From positions 1 through 32,003 of the forward strand of contig CAJUAM010000033.1 in assembly GCA_910584615.1 (NCBI GenBank): 32,003 nucleotides of DNA, in the 5' to 3' direction. The position numbers and the translations under genes are program-made. Positions 6,704 through 14,779 of the stretch are shown one piece after another; position 1 is the stretch's first letter; each line of letters opens with the position of its first letter. The stretch comes from an uncultured Dorea sp. Lineage in GTDB: Bacteria; Bacillota; Clostridia; Lachnospirales; Lachnospiraceae. The notes under the pieces were generated by a model that did no database searches, was not told the DNA's origin, and was given only the letters and a program-made list of their open reading frames with translations.

Positions 6704-8548
6704 ATGTGTGGAATATGTGGGTTCGTTGGGAATACTGTGGAAAAGAGGCAGGTGCTGGAGCGTATGATGCGGGTTATCCGGCACCGCGGGCCTGACGGGA
6801 GTGACACTTATTTCTCCGGAAAGGCAGCCCTTGGATTTCAGCGGCTGAGCATTATCGATCTGAATCAGGGTATGCAGCCTATGTACAATGAGGATGGAAG
6901 TAAAGCGCTGGTATTTAATGGTGAGATTTATAACTATCAGGCGCTGCAGGAGGAATTGATACGAAAAAAACATATATTCAGAAGTCTGTCAGATTCGGAA
7001 GTGCTGCTCCACGGATATGAGGAGTATGATACAGGGCTCATTGCGAAACTCCGCGGGATGTTCAGCTTCGCTATCTGGGATGAGGAAAAGGAGGAACTGT
7101 TTGCTGCCCGGGACTTCTTTGGCATAAAGCCTTTCTACTATGCGGTGGTGGATCATGTCCTGGTATTTGCCTCCGAGATTAAAAGTATCCTGGAATATCC
7201 GGGCTATCGTAGAAAGGTCAATGAAGAGGCATTGGAACAGTACCTCTCTTTCCAGTATTCTGTTCTGCCGGAAACCTTTTTTCAGGGGATATACCAGTTG
7301 CTGCCGGGACACTATCTTACTTATAAAGACCAAAAACTTCAAGTTGTACAATATTTTAAGACAGAGCTTTTGCCTGCCCGCAAAGGAAAGCAAAAAGAAA
7401 AAGTCAGGGAAGTGCAGCAAGTCATGAAACAGTCGGTAGAGCGGCATCTTGTCAGTGATGTGAAAGTGGGGAGCTTTTTATCCGGCGGGGTGGATTCAGG
7501 CTTTTTGGCCTCTGTTTCTGGGTGTGACGAAACTTTTACTGTAGGATTCCGAAATGAGGGGAGCATGTATGACGAGACTGCCTTTGCAAGAAAGCTGGCG
7601 GAGAATCTTCAAGTTGAAAATCATTGCAGATATATCACAAAAGAGGAATTTCGGGAAGCACTTCCAAAGGTTGTTTACTATCTGGACGAACCTCTGGGGG
7701 ATGCTTCCGCAGTGGCACTCTATTTCCTTTCGGAAACAGCATCTAAAAAAGTGAAAACAGTCTTGTCCGGGGAAGGGGCTGATGAACTGTTTGGTGGATA
7801 TAATATCTATTTGGAGCCGGATATGCTGTGGTATATCCAGTGGCTTCCGGAAGGAATCCGTAAAAAAGCAGCAGCGTTTGCCAAAAGCCTTCCCGGACAT
7901 CCGAAAGGAAGGGGTTATCTGATGCGGGGAGCGCTGCCCCTGAGGCAGCGATACATAGGGAATGCTTATGTTTTCAGGCGGAATGAAAAGGAGAAGCTGC
8001 TGAAACACAGTAGGGGAGCAGAACCGGCAGAACTGCTGCGACGGGTCTATGATAGTATTGGATATTTGAAGGATTCTGACCAAATGCAGAGCATCGATCT
8101 GACATATTGGCTTCCGGGAGATATTTTAAAGAAAACGGACCGGATGAGCATGGCTCATTCACTAGAGATCAGAGTACCTTTTCTGGACATGGATGTCTAT
8201 GAAATAGCAAGACAGCTGCCCAGCCGGATGAAATTCCGTCATGGAGTCACCAAATATGCATTGAGAAAGGCTGCCCAAAGTGTTATGCCAAAGCAGGCAG
8301 CTGACAGAAGGAAACTGGGGTTCCCTATTCCCATCCGTAACTGGCTGAGGGAGGAGGATTGGTATCTTCAGGTTAAAAAAGTATTTGACAGTGAAACAGC
8401 TGCGGTTTATTTTCAAAGCGAGTATCTTTTAAAGCTGTTGGAAGAACATAGGACAGGGAAAGAGGATCACAGCAGAAAAATATGGACAGTTTATAGCTTT
8501 CTGCTTTGGTATCAGGTATACTTTGAAAAAGGTACTTTCAAATATTAA
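6704..8548 (+). CDS. asnB: Glutamine-hydrolysing asparagine synthetase-type amidotransferase (AsnB)
   Basis: A full-length 614-residue class II glutamine amidotransferase. The N-terminal glutaminase domain begins with Cys2 (MCGICGF, which needs Met removal), followed by RHRGPDGS, NGEIYNY and the ARDxFGIKP region. The C-terminal ATP-pyrophosphatase synthetase domain carries SFLSGGVDSG (about residues 256-265), YLDEPLGDASA, LSGEGADELFGGY and a late LEIRVPFLD block. It converts aspartate (or an aspartate-like carboxylate) to the amide with glutamine and ATP. It leads an operon with a response regulator, a histidine kinase and a lipoprotein, an unusual setting for amino-acid synthesis. In several Gram-positives, AsnB homologues amidate meso-diaminopimelate in peptidoglycan and respond to cell-wall antibiotics, which fits this context. 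The substrate remains undecided from sequence alone. Confidence 0.93.
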   Translation: MCGICGFVGNTVEKRQVLERMMRVIRHRGPDGSDTYFSGKAALGFQRLSIIDLNQGMQPMYNEDGSKALVFNGEIYNYQALQEELIRKKHIFRSLSDSEVLLHGYEEYDTGLIAKLRGMFSFAIWDEEKEELFAARDFFGIKPFYYAVVDHVLVFASEIKSILEYPGYRRKVNEEALEQYLSFQYSVLPETFFQGIYQLLPGHYLTYKDQKLQVVQYFKTELLPARKGKQKEKVREVQQVMKQSVERHLVSDVKVGSFLSGGVDSGFLASVSGCDETFTVGFRNEGSMYDETAFARKLAENLQVENHCRYITKEEFREALPKVVYYLDEPLGDASAVALYFLSETASKKVKTVLSGEGADELFGGYNIYLEPDMLWYIQWLPEGIRKKAAAFAKSLPGHPKGRGYLMRGALPLRQRYIGNAYVFRRNEKEKLLKHSRGAEPAELLRRVYDSIGYLKDSDQMQSIDLTYWLPGDILKKTDRMSMAHSLEIRVPFLDMDVYEIARQLPSRMKFRHGVTKYALRKAAQSVMPKQAADRRKLGFPIPIRNWLREEDWYLQVKKVFDSETAAVYFQSEYLLKLLEEHRTGKEDHSRKIWTVYSFLLWYQVYFEKGTFKY

Positions 8549-8585
8549 ACTGAAGACCCGCTAAGGCGGGCAGGAAGGTGTAAGG

Positions 8586-9296
8586 ATGGGACGAGTGGGA
8601 GAAATAGATGCTGATGAAATGAGGATACTCATCATAGAAGATGAAAAACCCATTGCGGATCTCTTAAAATATGATCTGTGCCGGGAAGGATTTACCGTAA
8701 AATGTGCTTATACCGGAGCCCAGGGTATGTTGGTGATGGAAGAGTTCGAACCTCAGCTGGTGCTTCTGGACTGGATGCTTCCCGACTTTAGCGGAGTGGA
8801 TCTGTTAAAGCTGATGATGGATAAGTACGATATCCCTGTGATCATGCTGACGGCACGGGGAGCCATTGAAGATAAGGTGTACGGGATGTCCTGTGGGGCC
8901 GATGACTATATCACCAAACCCTTTGACTTAAGAGAGGTCAATATCCGGATCCGGACGGTTCTACGGCGGTTTCAGAAGACGCTGGAGATGGAAAAGAGAG
9001 CGCAGATCAATATTCCTGACGGTCAGATTTATGAAAATGAGCGGACTGTCGTCCAGGACGGGGAGCAGGTGGAACTAACACCTAAAGAATTCGATCTGCT
9101 ACTGTGGATGGCCCGCCATCCAAGGCAGGTTTTTACCAGGGAAAGACTGCTGGATGCTGTCTGGGGTTATGATTATGCAGGGGATACCAGAACGGTGGAT
9201 ATGCATATACAGCGCCTTCGGAAAAAGCTCCGTGCGGGAGAAGCCATTATTACAGTATTTGGAGTGGGGTATAAGTATGCACCGGAAGAAACGTAG
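8586..9296 (+). CDS. OmpR/PhoB-family response regulator
   Basis: Two-domain transcriptional regulator of 236 residues from the ATG at 8586. The receiver domain shows the acidic pair (IIEDEKP), phospho-acceptor Asp62 (LLDWMLPD), the switch Thr (MLTAR) and Lys (DDYITKPFD). The C-terminal winged helix is typical (LTPKEFDLLLWMARHP, VDMHIQRLRKKL). AGGAAGG sits 7 nt before 8586. An in-frame ATG at 8619 (MRILIIEDE) would put the Asp at position 51, the more common place, but has no ribosome site, so the longer form is listed. It is 37 bp behind asnB and overlaps the kinase gene by 20 bp. A short hairpin (CCCGC/GCGGG, 8557-8570) lies in the gap. It is the likely activator of the heptad-bearing promoters at 5616 and 6611. 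Confidence 0.93.
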   Translation: MGRVGEIDADEMRILIIEDEKPIADLLKYDLCREGFTVKCAYTGAQGMLVMEEFEPQLVLLDWMLPDFSGVDLLKLMMDKYDIPVIMLTARGAIEDKVYGMSCGADDYITKPFDLREVNIRIRTVLRRFQKTLEMEKRAQINIPDGQIYENERTVVQDGEQVELTPKEFDLLLWMARHPRQVFTRERLLDAVWGYDYAGDTRTVDMHIQRLRKKLRAGEAIITVFGVGYKYAPEET

Positions 9297-10791
9297 TTTT
9301 TTTCACAGTATTTTATTTCGTATCAGCTTTTGGATTCTTCTGCCTGGGATTGCCGGGATGCTTTTGGTTGCTTACTTTGTTGGAATACAGATGAAGTATC
9401 AGATTGAAAAACAGATCATGGAGGAGATGCAGCGAGTGCGTGATAACAGTCTGCTCTATGTGCAGCAGACGCTGTTGTTAAAGGACAGCAGGATGGATGC
9501 CGACAGTTTTAAACTGTATAAGAATGAGATTGAAAAGCAGTTAAGTAATGCCGGATATAGAGAAGCTCTTCTTTGCAGTCCTGAGGGAACGCTGCTGGCA
9601 GGAGATTCAAAGGTTTTTGAATTACGGAAGGAGCAGGAGGATTTTACGCGGGCCAAAGAACAGAAAAGTGCCTTTTTAGTCCGCTATGGAAACGGCGGAC
9701 AATGTGAGGTGTATTTTTCCATGCCGGTGAATCTTAATGGGAAGTTTATCGGTATTATCAGCAGCTTTTTTGATTATGGGGGATTATATAGGAGACAGTT
9801 GGATACCGTCCAACGGATGGTCTGGATCACAGTGGCGGTCTTTGCTCTGATCTGTCTGATCATCTGGTTTACAGTTTATCGGATATTGCTGCCCATCCGC
9901 AGGCTGAGTCAGGCGGCCAGTGAGATTTCCTCCCATCTGGCTGACGGCAGACAAGGAAGCATGATTCTGAATAAATTACGGCTTCAGGGGCGCAAAGATG
10001 AGATTGGGGAATTGTGTTCAAATTATATGGAAATGCTTCAGGTAACAGAGGAACAGTTTCAAAAGATCCGGGATGACAAAGATCGCATTCTCATGCTGTG
10101 GAGCAGCCGTCAGGAATTTTACAATAATGTAACCCATGAATTAAAGACACCCCTTACCACTATTTCCGGGTATGCGCAGCTGATGGAGAAAAACGGACCT
10201 GGGGATGAAGAGTTGTTTTATATCGGAACAGGACACATACTGAAGGAGAGTACCCGGCTTCACCGAATGGTGGTACAGCTGTTGGAGATGCAGGATAAGG
10301 CGGATGCAGAAAATGCGAGACGGCTGAACCTGGCAGAGATTGTAGAGAATATAACGGAAACTATGAAGATCAAAGCAAACCGTTACGATAATACACTGAC
10401 ACTGGAGGGGACTAAAGAATGTGTCCCTGTGGTGGGGAAGGAAGATAAAATCCGGCAAGTACTGATCAATGTGATTGACAATGCCATCAAATACGGAGAA
10501 CCGGGAAAGCCGATCCATATCCGGCTCACAAGACAGGACGGGCTGGCTCAGGTCACGGTATCTAATCAGGGGCAGGGAATCCAAAAAGATGAGCTGGAAA
10601 TGATTTTTGAACCGTTTTACCGGGCGGATAAGGGGTTGTCAAGAGAGATGGGAAGCTCTGGACTTGGACTTTCCATTGCCGCCAGGATCATGGAGGAGCA
10701 TAAGGGACACATTAAGGCAGTTAGTATTCCCGGTAAAGAAACTATATTTACCATCTGCTTTCCGGCGGCGGACCAGAATGACAAAGTCTAA
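9277..10791 (+). CDS. Membrane sensor histidine kinase
   Basis: Partner kinase of the preceding regulator, 504 residues from the ATG at 9277 (GGAGTGGGG upstream). The frame is open further up, but that part only mirrors the regulator gene. Order of parts: transmembrane helix 1 (SFWILLPGIAGMLLVAYFVG, about 15-35), an extracytoplasmic domain of about 140 residues, transmembrane helix 2 (MVWITVAVFALICLIIWFTVY), a HAMP linker, the dimerisation domain with His287 in VTHELKTPL, and an HATPase domain with N box (VLINVIDNAIKYGEP), G1 (NQGQGI), F box (IFEPFYRADKG) and G2 (GSSGLGLSIA). All residues needed for autophosphorylation are present. The outer domain lies next to two lipoproteins of the same island, which may take part in sensing; that is inference. 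Confidence 0.94.
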   Translation: MHRKKRSFFHSILFRISFWILLPGIAGMLLVAYFVGIQMKYQIEKQIMEEMQRVRDNSLLYVQQTLLLKDSRMDADSFKLYKNEIEKQLSNAGYREALLCSPEGTLLAGDSKVFELRKEQEDFTRAKEQKSAFLVRYGNGGQCEVYFSMPVNLNGKFIGIISSFFDYGGLYRRQLDTVQRMVWITVAVFALICLIIWFTVYRILLPIRRLSQAASEISSHLADGRQGSMILNKLRLQGRKDEIGELCSNYMEMLQVTEEQFQKIRDDKDRILMLWSSRQEFYNNVTHELKTPLTTISGYAQLMEKNGPGDEELFYIGTGHILKESTRLHRMVVQLLEMQDKADAENARRLNLAEIVENITETMKIKANRYDNTLTLEGTKECVPVVGKEDKIRQVLINVIDNAIKYGEPGKPIHIRLTRQDGLAQVTVSNQGQGIQKDELEMIFEPFYRADKGLSREMGSSGLGLSIAARIMEEHKGHIKAVSIPGKETIFTICFPAADQNDKV

Positions 10792-10815
10792 AAGCAGGAT
10801 GAAAGGAAAGGATAT

Positions 10816-11991
10816 ATGAATCGAAGAAAACATAAATGCTGTATTGTTTTTTTAGGAGGGATTCTGATAGCGGCAGTTTTAAACGGCTGCGGCGTGGGAG
10901 AACAGGATAAGACTATTGTCCTTCCTCCATTGGAGAATCAGGTAATGGATTCGGAAAAATTTCGTTTCAATCATATTCAGCAGTACATTGGCAGCGGTTA
11001 TGCAGAGAATGTGATCTGTCTGGATTGGGGAGATCCGGGAACAGATATGCTCTGCCTGCTGAAAAAAGAAGATGGCAGATATGTCTATCAGGTTATTGAT
11101 ACAAGGGAAGATACTGTCTTAAGCAGTATTTTTGTGGATGACCGTTCTCTGGAAAATGTATCAATCGCTCCAGGCGGGGGGTATCTTTCCTATGAAGTGC
11201 AGGATGGGGAGGAGATGAATCTGATTGTCTTTTGTCCGGGTCAGGGGAGCCGACAGATTCTTCGCAGATGGCAGGATCAGGAGGAGAGCTTTTCCTATAT
11301 CTGGAGTGATGACGGCACTATGCTTTTTTCCTGGCAGAACGGCGATACTAAAGACGCTTATAAGGAATGGCAGGTGACCCGCTATGAGATGGAAACAGAC
11401 CCGGAAGATGGCTTTGAGTATATAGTAGTTTCGTTTCAGATGAAGGGAAATGGACATGCATGGAGGAGCATCTGTCCCAATGCTGACGGCACTGAGATAT
11501 ATGTGCGGGAGCAGCTTGGCACTTTTGACGGTACTATGTCCTATAATTGGCTGCTCTTGTCGGATACTGCCACCGTGGAAGCATTGCCGGAATATTCAAA
11601 GACGCCTGCCAGTCCTATAAGGTATACGCAGGCGGGACTGTTCGTACAGGAGGAGAGCGGAGACATTTATCTGATTAAGGATATCCGTTCGCAACCGGTA
11701 AAAACAAAACTGATATCGGGTAACGAGGGAGCTTATGAGCCCTTTACATATGTATGTGCAAACGGAGATCATATGTTTTTGATGGAATGGGTCAATTATT
11801 CCATGTATCAGATCAGCGGTGTGCGTATTGTGGACGGGAAAGTCGATGACCAGCCCGTTGTCTTGTATAATGGTAATTATGAAAGCCTGAACCAGATAAA
11901 GATTGTAAGTGATCAGGCAGTGGTGTTCTGGGGGGAAGAATTTCTGGAGAATAATGGGTATCGCTATAAAGTAACTGTATTGAGATATTGA
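10816..11991 (+). CDS. Lipoprotein with propeller-like repeats, operon partner of the two-component system
   Basis: 391 residues with an export signal (RRKHKCCIVFLGGILIAAVL) and lipobox LNGC, so lipid-anchored outside the membrane. The rest is beta-rich, with repeated blade-like segments of the form SIAPGGGYLSYEV, YIWSDDGTMLFSWQ and ICPNADGTEIYVRE, each a strand followed by a G-x-x-L/I-turn pattern, as in TolB/WD40-like propellers. AGGAAAGGAT precedes the ATG at good spacing. It follows the kinase after 24 bp and closes the operon. Position suggests an accessory sensor or effector for the kinase, or a partner in wall maintenance; no enzymatic motif is visible. Confidence 0.85.
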   Translation: MNRRKHKCCIVFLGGILIAAVLNGCGVGEQDKTIVLPPLENQVMDSEKFRFNHIQQYIGSGYAENVICLDWGDPGTDMLCLLKKEDGRYVYQVIDTREDTVLSSIFVDDRSLENVSIAPGGGYLSYEVQDGEEMNLIVFCPGQGSRQILRRWQDQEESFSYIWSDDGTMLFSWQNGDTKDAYKEWQVTRYEMETDPEDGFEYIVVSFQMKGNGHAWRSICPNADGTEIYVREQLGTFDGTMSYNWLLLSDTATVEALPEYSKTPASPIRYTQAGLFVQEESGDIYLIKDIRSQPVKTKLISGNEGAYEPFTYVCANGDHMFLMEWVNYSMYQISGVRIVDGKVDDQPVVLYNGNYESLNQIKIVSDQAVVFWGEEFLENNGYRYKVTVLRY

Positions 11992-12048
11992 AAAGATGGA
12001 TGGTTTGGTTATAGTTTTTCATACTCTGGTATTTCAGAATACACTTCT

Positions 12049-12420
12049 TTATGGCTCGTTTTCATAAGGATTCTGCCAATCAGGGCAGAGGCATGCTTCG
12101 CTCCATGTCATCATGGTCTGCAGGACGGGGATGAAGCTCTCACCAAATTCTGTAAGAGAATATTCCACTTTCGGCGGGATTTCCTTGTAAATTTCCCGGT
12201 GGAGGAACCCGTCGCTTTCCAATTCCCGGAGCTGCTTTGTGAGCGTGGACTGTGTGATTCCGTCAAGGCGGCGCATCAGTTCCCCGAACCGCTGGACTTT
12301 GTAAAAGGACACATACCATAAGATCAGGATTTTCCATTTGCCGCCGATCACGGATTGGAGCCTGCCCATAGGGACGCAGCGGGCAATAGTTTCCTTGTTG
12401 TTGAATTTATTATCAGCCAT
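12049..12420 (-). CDS. HxlR-family transcriptional regulator
   Basis: A 123-residue winged-helix DNA-binding protein. The HxlR pattern is clear: an N-terminal Cys followed by a short helix (CVPMGRLQSVIGGKWKILILWYV), the recognition helix region (RFGELMRRLDGITQSTLTKQLRELESDGFLHRE), the wing (PPKVEYSLTEFG) and a C-terminal dimerisation helix. Members often sense quinones, aldehydes or reactive electrophiles, some via the N-terminal Cys. AGAGGTGG precedes the start. The gene is divergent from the radical-SAM gene across 175 bp and most likely controls it. It converges on the lipoprotein gene with a 57-bp gap. Confidence 0.92.
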   Translation of the reverse strand: MADNKFNNKETIARCVPMGRLQSVIGGKWKILILWYVSFYKVQRFGELMRRLDGITQSTLTKQLRELESDGFLHREIYKEIPPKVEYSLTEFGESFIPVLQTMMTWSEACLCPDWQNPYENEP

Positions 12421-12443
12421 TTCATTCCACCTCTTTCCTAATG

Positions 12444-12472
12444 AGTATATCTTAGCGGCAAAAAAAAATCAA
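12444..12472 (-). promoter_or_regulatory. Promoter of the HxlR gene
   Basis: On the minus strand, a -35 box TTGATT (12467-12472) and a -10 box TATACT (12444-12449) are separated by 17 nt. This is a good sigma-A type promoter about 24 nt before the start codon. Confidence 0.65.
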
Positions 12473-12485
12473 GATACGGTCATTT

Positions 12486-12534
12486 TTGACAGATAGTACA
12501 AAAAAGTGAACTACAGACTAAAAAAGACAGTACT
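12486..12534 (+). promoter_or_regulatory. Radical-SAM promoter with candidate HxlR operator
   Basis: A perfect -35 box TTGACA occurs at 12486-12491; the -10 near 12509-12514 is poor (AACTAC at 17-nt spacing). AGTAC (12495-12499) and GTACT (12530-12534) form an inverted pair spanning the promoter, with two A-rich blocks (ACAAAAAAGT and ACTAAAAAAGA) between. AGTA/TACT elements are known in operators of some HxlR regulators, so this may be where the divergent regulator binds. Moderate to low confidence. Confidence 0.4.
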
Positions 12535-12595
12535 TGATTTCATGGAGTTTTAGAGGTAATTTAGTGCAAAAGAAAAAAGATACGAGGAGGAATGA

Positions 12596-13498
12596 ATGAT
12601 GCACTATACAGGAACCATATGGAGACCGCCCTATGAGGCTGCTTCCCTGTTGCTGGAGGTTACCGCAGGCTGTACGCACCACAGATGCAAATTCTGTACG
12701 CTTTATGCGGACCTGCCTTTCTGCTTCAGGATGTCACCGATGGAGGATATAGAAGCGGATTTGAAAGAGGCACAGGAGATGTACCGCCGATTTATGGGAA
12801 GAAAGGTAACCCGGATTTTCCTGACAGGGGCGAACCCTTTTGTTCTGAAATATGACAGGCTGATGGAGATTGCAGGATTAATACGCAAATATTTTCCAGG
12901 AATGGAGACTATCGGCAGCTTTGCGAGGGTGACGGACATTACCTTGAAAACGGATGAGGAACTGGCTGCCCTGAACGGAGCAGGATATGACGGACTGACA
13001 ATCGGCATCGAAACAGCGGATGATAAGGCACTGCGGTTTATGGATAAAGGATACCTTGCGGATGACATACTAAAGCAGTGCGGGCGGCTGGACATAGCCG
13101 GCATCCGTTACAACTTTTTCTATCTGGCGGGCATATCCGGCGCAGGGCATGGGGAGGACGGGGCAAGAGCAACCGCCGCCGTATGCAACAAGCTCCATCC
13201 GGCTCTGATCGGTGCTAATATGCTGACTATCTACCCGGATTCAAAGTTGTATGAAGAAATCCGGCATGGGAACTGGAGGGAAGAAAGCGAGACAGAGAAG
13301 TACAGGGAAGTCCGGGCACTGGTGGAAGGATTGGAAATACCCGCGGAATTTGCGGCTCTTGGCGCATCCAATGCATTCCAGATTCATGGGGTGTTACCAA
13401 AAGATAAGAAGAAACTGCTGGCTTTCCTTGATGATGTCATAAAGAATGTGGGTGAGAGCAAACTGCGGCGTTACCGTGAAAGCGTCCATCATCTGTAG
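12596..13498 (+). CDS. Radical SAM protein with CX4CX2C cluster motif
   Basis: A 300-residue radical S-adenosylmethionine enzyme. The 4Fe-4S site is GCTHHRCKFC with Cys26, Cys31 and Cys34, so the first spacing is four residues rather than the canonical three. Other barrel features are visible: IFLTGANPF, ETIGSFARVTDI and GLTIGIETADDKALRFMDKG (SAM-contacting strand and Elp3-like helix). GAGGAGG is placed just before the tandem ATGs at 12596/12599. The HxlR regulator next door implies induction by a small molecule or stress. The substrate is unknown; the Elp3/HemN-like core says only that radical chemistry is likely. Confidence 0.9.
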   Translation: MMHYTGTIWRPPYEAASLLLEVTAGCTHHRCKFCTLYADLPFCFRMSPMEDIEADLKEAQEMYRRFMGRKVTRIFLTGANPFVLKYDRLMEIAGLIRKYFPGMETIGSFARVTDITLKTDEELAALNGAGYDGLTIGIETADDKALRFMDKGYLADDILKQCGRLDIAGIRYNFFYLAGISGAGHGEDGARATAAVCNKLHPALIGANMLTIYPDSKLYEEIRHGNWREESETEKYREVRALVEGLEIPAEFAALGASNAFQIHGVLPKDKKKLLAFLDDVIKNVGESKLRRYRESVHHL

Positions 13499-13511
13499 GA
13501 GGTGATTTGGA

Positions 13512-13583
13512 TTGCATTTTACGGGAAGGACGACAGCTGTTGGCATTGTCGATTATCTATGGACCAATTATAACCAGATATAA
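13512..13583 (+). CDS. Possible truncated start of a lost downstream gene (TTG start, 23 codons)
   Basis: AGGAGGTGA at the very end of the radical-SAM gene is followed, at good spacing, by TTG and the frame LHFTGRTTAVGIVDYLWTNYN, which ends at TAA. A strong ribosome site in front of such a short frame suggests the 5' end of a gene whose remainder was deleted, or a true mini-protein. No family recognised. Confidence 0.25.
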   Translation: MHFTGRTTAVGIVDYLWTNYNQI

Positions 13584-13602
13584 AAATATGTTCATATGCA
13601 TC

Positions 13603-13643
13603 TAAAAACAAGCAGTCACAATATGGGATTCGTGACTGCTTGT
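13603..13643 (-). terminator. Terminator of glgCD
   Basis: A perfect 12-bp stem (ACAAGCAGTCAC at 13608-13619, GTGACTGCTTGT at 13632-13643) with a 12-nt loop. Read on the minus strand it is followed by TTTTTAGA, so it ends the glgC-glgD transcript 11 bp after the glgD stop. Confidence 0.85.
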
Positions 13644-13653
13644 ATATATTATA

Positions 13654-14778
13654 TTAAATCACATCATAACGTTTTACATAGTGCGGGTCGCCTTCATTAG
13701 CAGCGACTTCTTTTACTTTTGTTAATTTAGCGTTGCGGTCAATGACCAGATTCTCGGCATGGATTCCTGTGCCGATGATTACATCGGACAGAATCACACA
13801 ATTTTTGACTACAGCGCCTTCTTTAATGGTACAGCCACGTCCGATAACTGAATTCTCAACGGTACCTTCGATCAGACAGCCGTTAGAAACAACAGAATTC
13901 TTTGCGCTTCCATCCTCAGAATAATGGGTAGGACTGGAATCATTTGTTCTTGTGTAGATCGGCCAGTTTGACTCGAACAATGAAGCAGCGGTGTTGTAAT
14001 CTGTCAGCTCGATATTGGCATTATAATAACCTTTAAAATCAGTAATTGCCGCAAAGTATCCGCGATGGGAAACTCCGCGTATATCTAAAGAACCGTTTTC
14101 GCCGCATTCACTTCCCACAATATCAGAGAGAGTATAAAGGGAAGAAGTCTTTTTTGCCTGTTTGATCAAATCAATGAAAAGATCCTTCTTCATAACGTAA
14201 GTATCCATGAAAATATTACGGTTCTTTGCGTTGCCGCGGTTCTTTTCGATGGAAAGGACACCTTTTTGTTTGTTCAGGTTCAAGATATTGCAGTTTACAT
14301 ATCCGTCTTTGGCATTGTCAACAGAGTGATATAAAAGTGTGACATCTGCGCCGGATTCAATGTGTGCTTTGAGCAGTGCCTTATAATCCTGCTTGTATAC
14401 CATGTAGCTGGGAGCAATGATAACATACGGTTTGTTTTCATGCGCAATGCTCTCTAGATTCTCCATGTATGCTGAGATATCATTATTATACATATCATGG
14501 TCGATCATACTGCCGGCAAACAACATATGAAGCTTACCGCGCTTGGAGTTAATATTGTAGTGACGTCCTGACCCAAGATGCTCGATCAGTGAGCGGGGTT
14601 TTGCATTCAGATATACCTGAATGTGATCCATACCGCTGTTGCTCATATTGGAAATCGGGAAATCCACAATGCGGTATCTTCCGAGGAATGAAAATGCTGC
14701 AACCGGGCGGTAATCATGAAGCCCCTCTACCCAGATATGATTTCCGGCAAAACTTACAATTCCTAATGCATCACACAT
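13654..14778 (-). CDS. glgD: GlgD, ADP-glucose pyrophosphorylase-like regulatory subunit
   Basis: A 374-residue nucleotidyltransferase-like protein with a left-handed beta-helix C-terminus (hexapeptide-type turns around SVVSNGCLIEGTVENSVIGRGCTI). It keeps the RYRIVDFPISNMSNSGMD block but has FAGNH where the catalytic subunit has the Gly-rich GGRGSRL nucleotide loop, so it is probably inactive alone. In Firmicutes, GlgD partners GlgC and raises its activity. It starts 1 bp after the glgC stop, so translation is likely coupled. It ends 11 bp before a strong terminator. Confidence 0.93.
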   Translation of the reverse strand: MCDALGIVSFAGNHIWVEGLHDYRPVAAFSFLGRYRIVDFPISNMSNSGMDHIQVYLNAKPRSLIEHLGSGRHYNINSKRGKLHMLFAGSMIDHDMYNNDISAYMENLESIAHENKPYVIIAPSYMVYKQDYKALLKAHIESGADVTLLYHSVDNAKDGYVNCNILNLNKQKGVLSIEKNRGNAKNRNIFMDTYVMKKDLFIDLIKQAKKTSSLYTLSDIVGSECGENGSLDIRGVSHRGYFAAITDFKGYYNANIELTDYNTAASLFESNWPIYTRTNDSSPTHYSEDGSAKNSVVSNGCLIEGTVENSVIGRGCTIKEGAVVKNCVILSDVIIGTGIHAENLVIDRNAKLTKVKEVAANEGDPHYVKRYDVI

Positions 14779-14779
14779 A

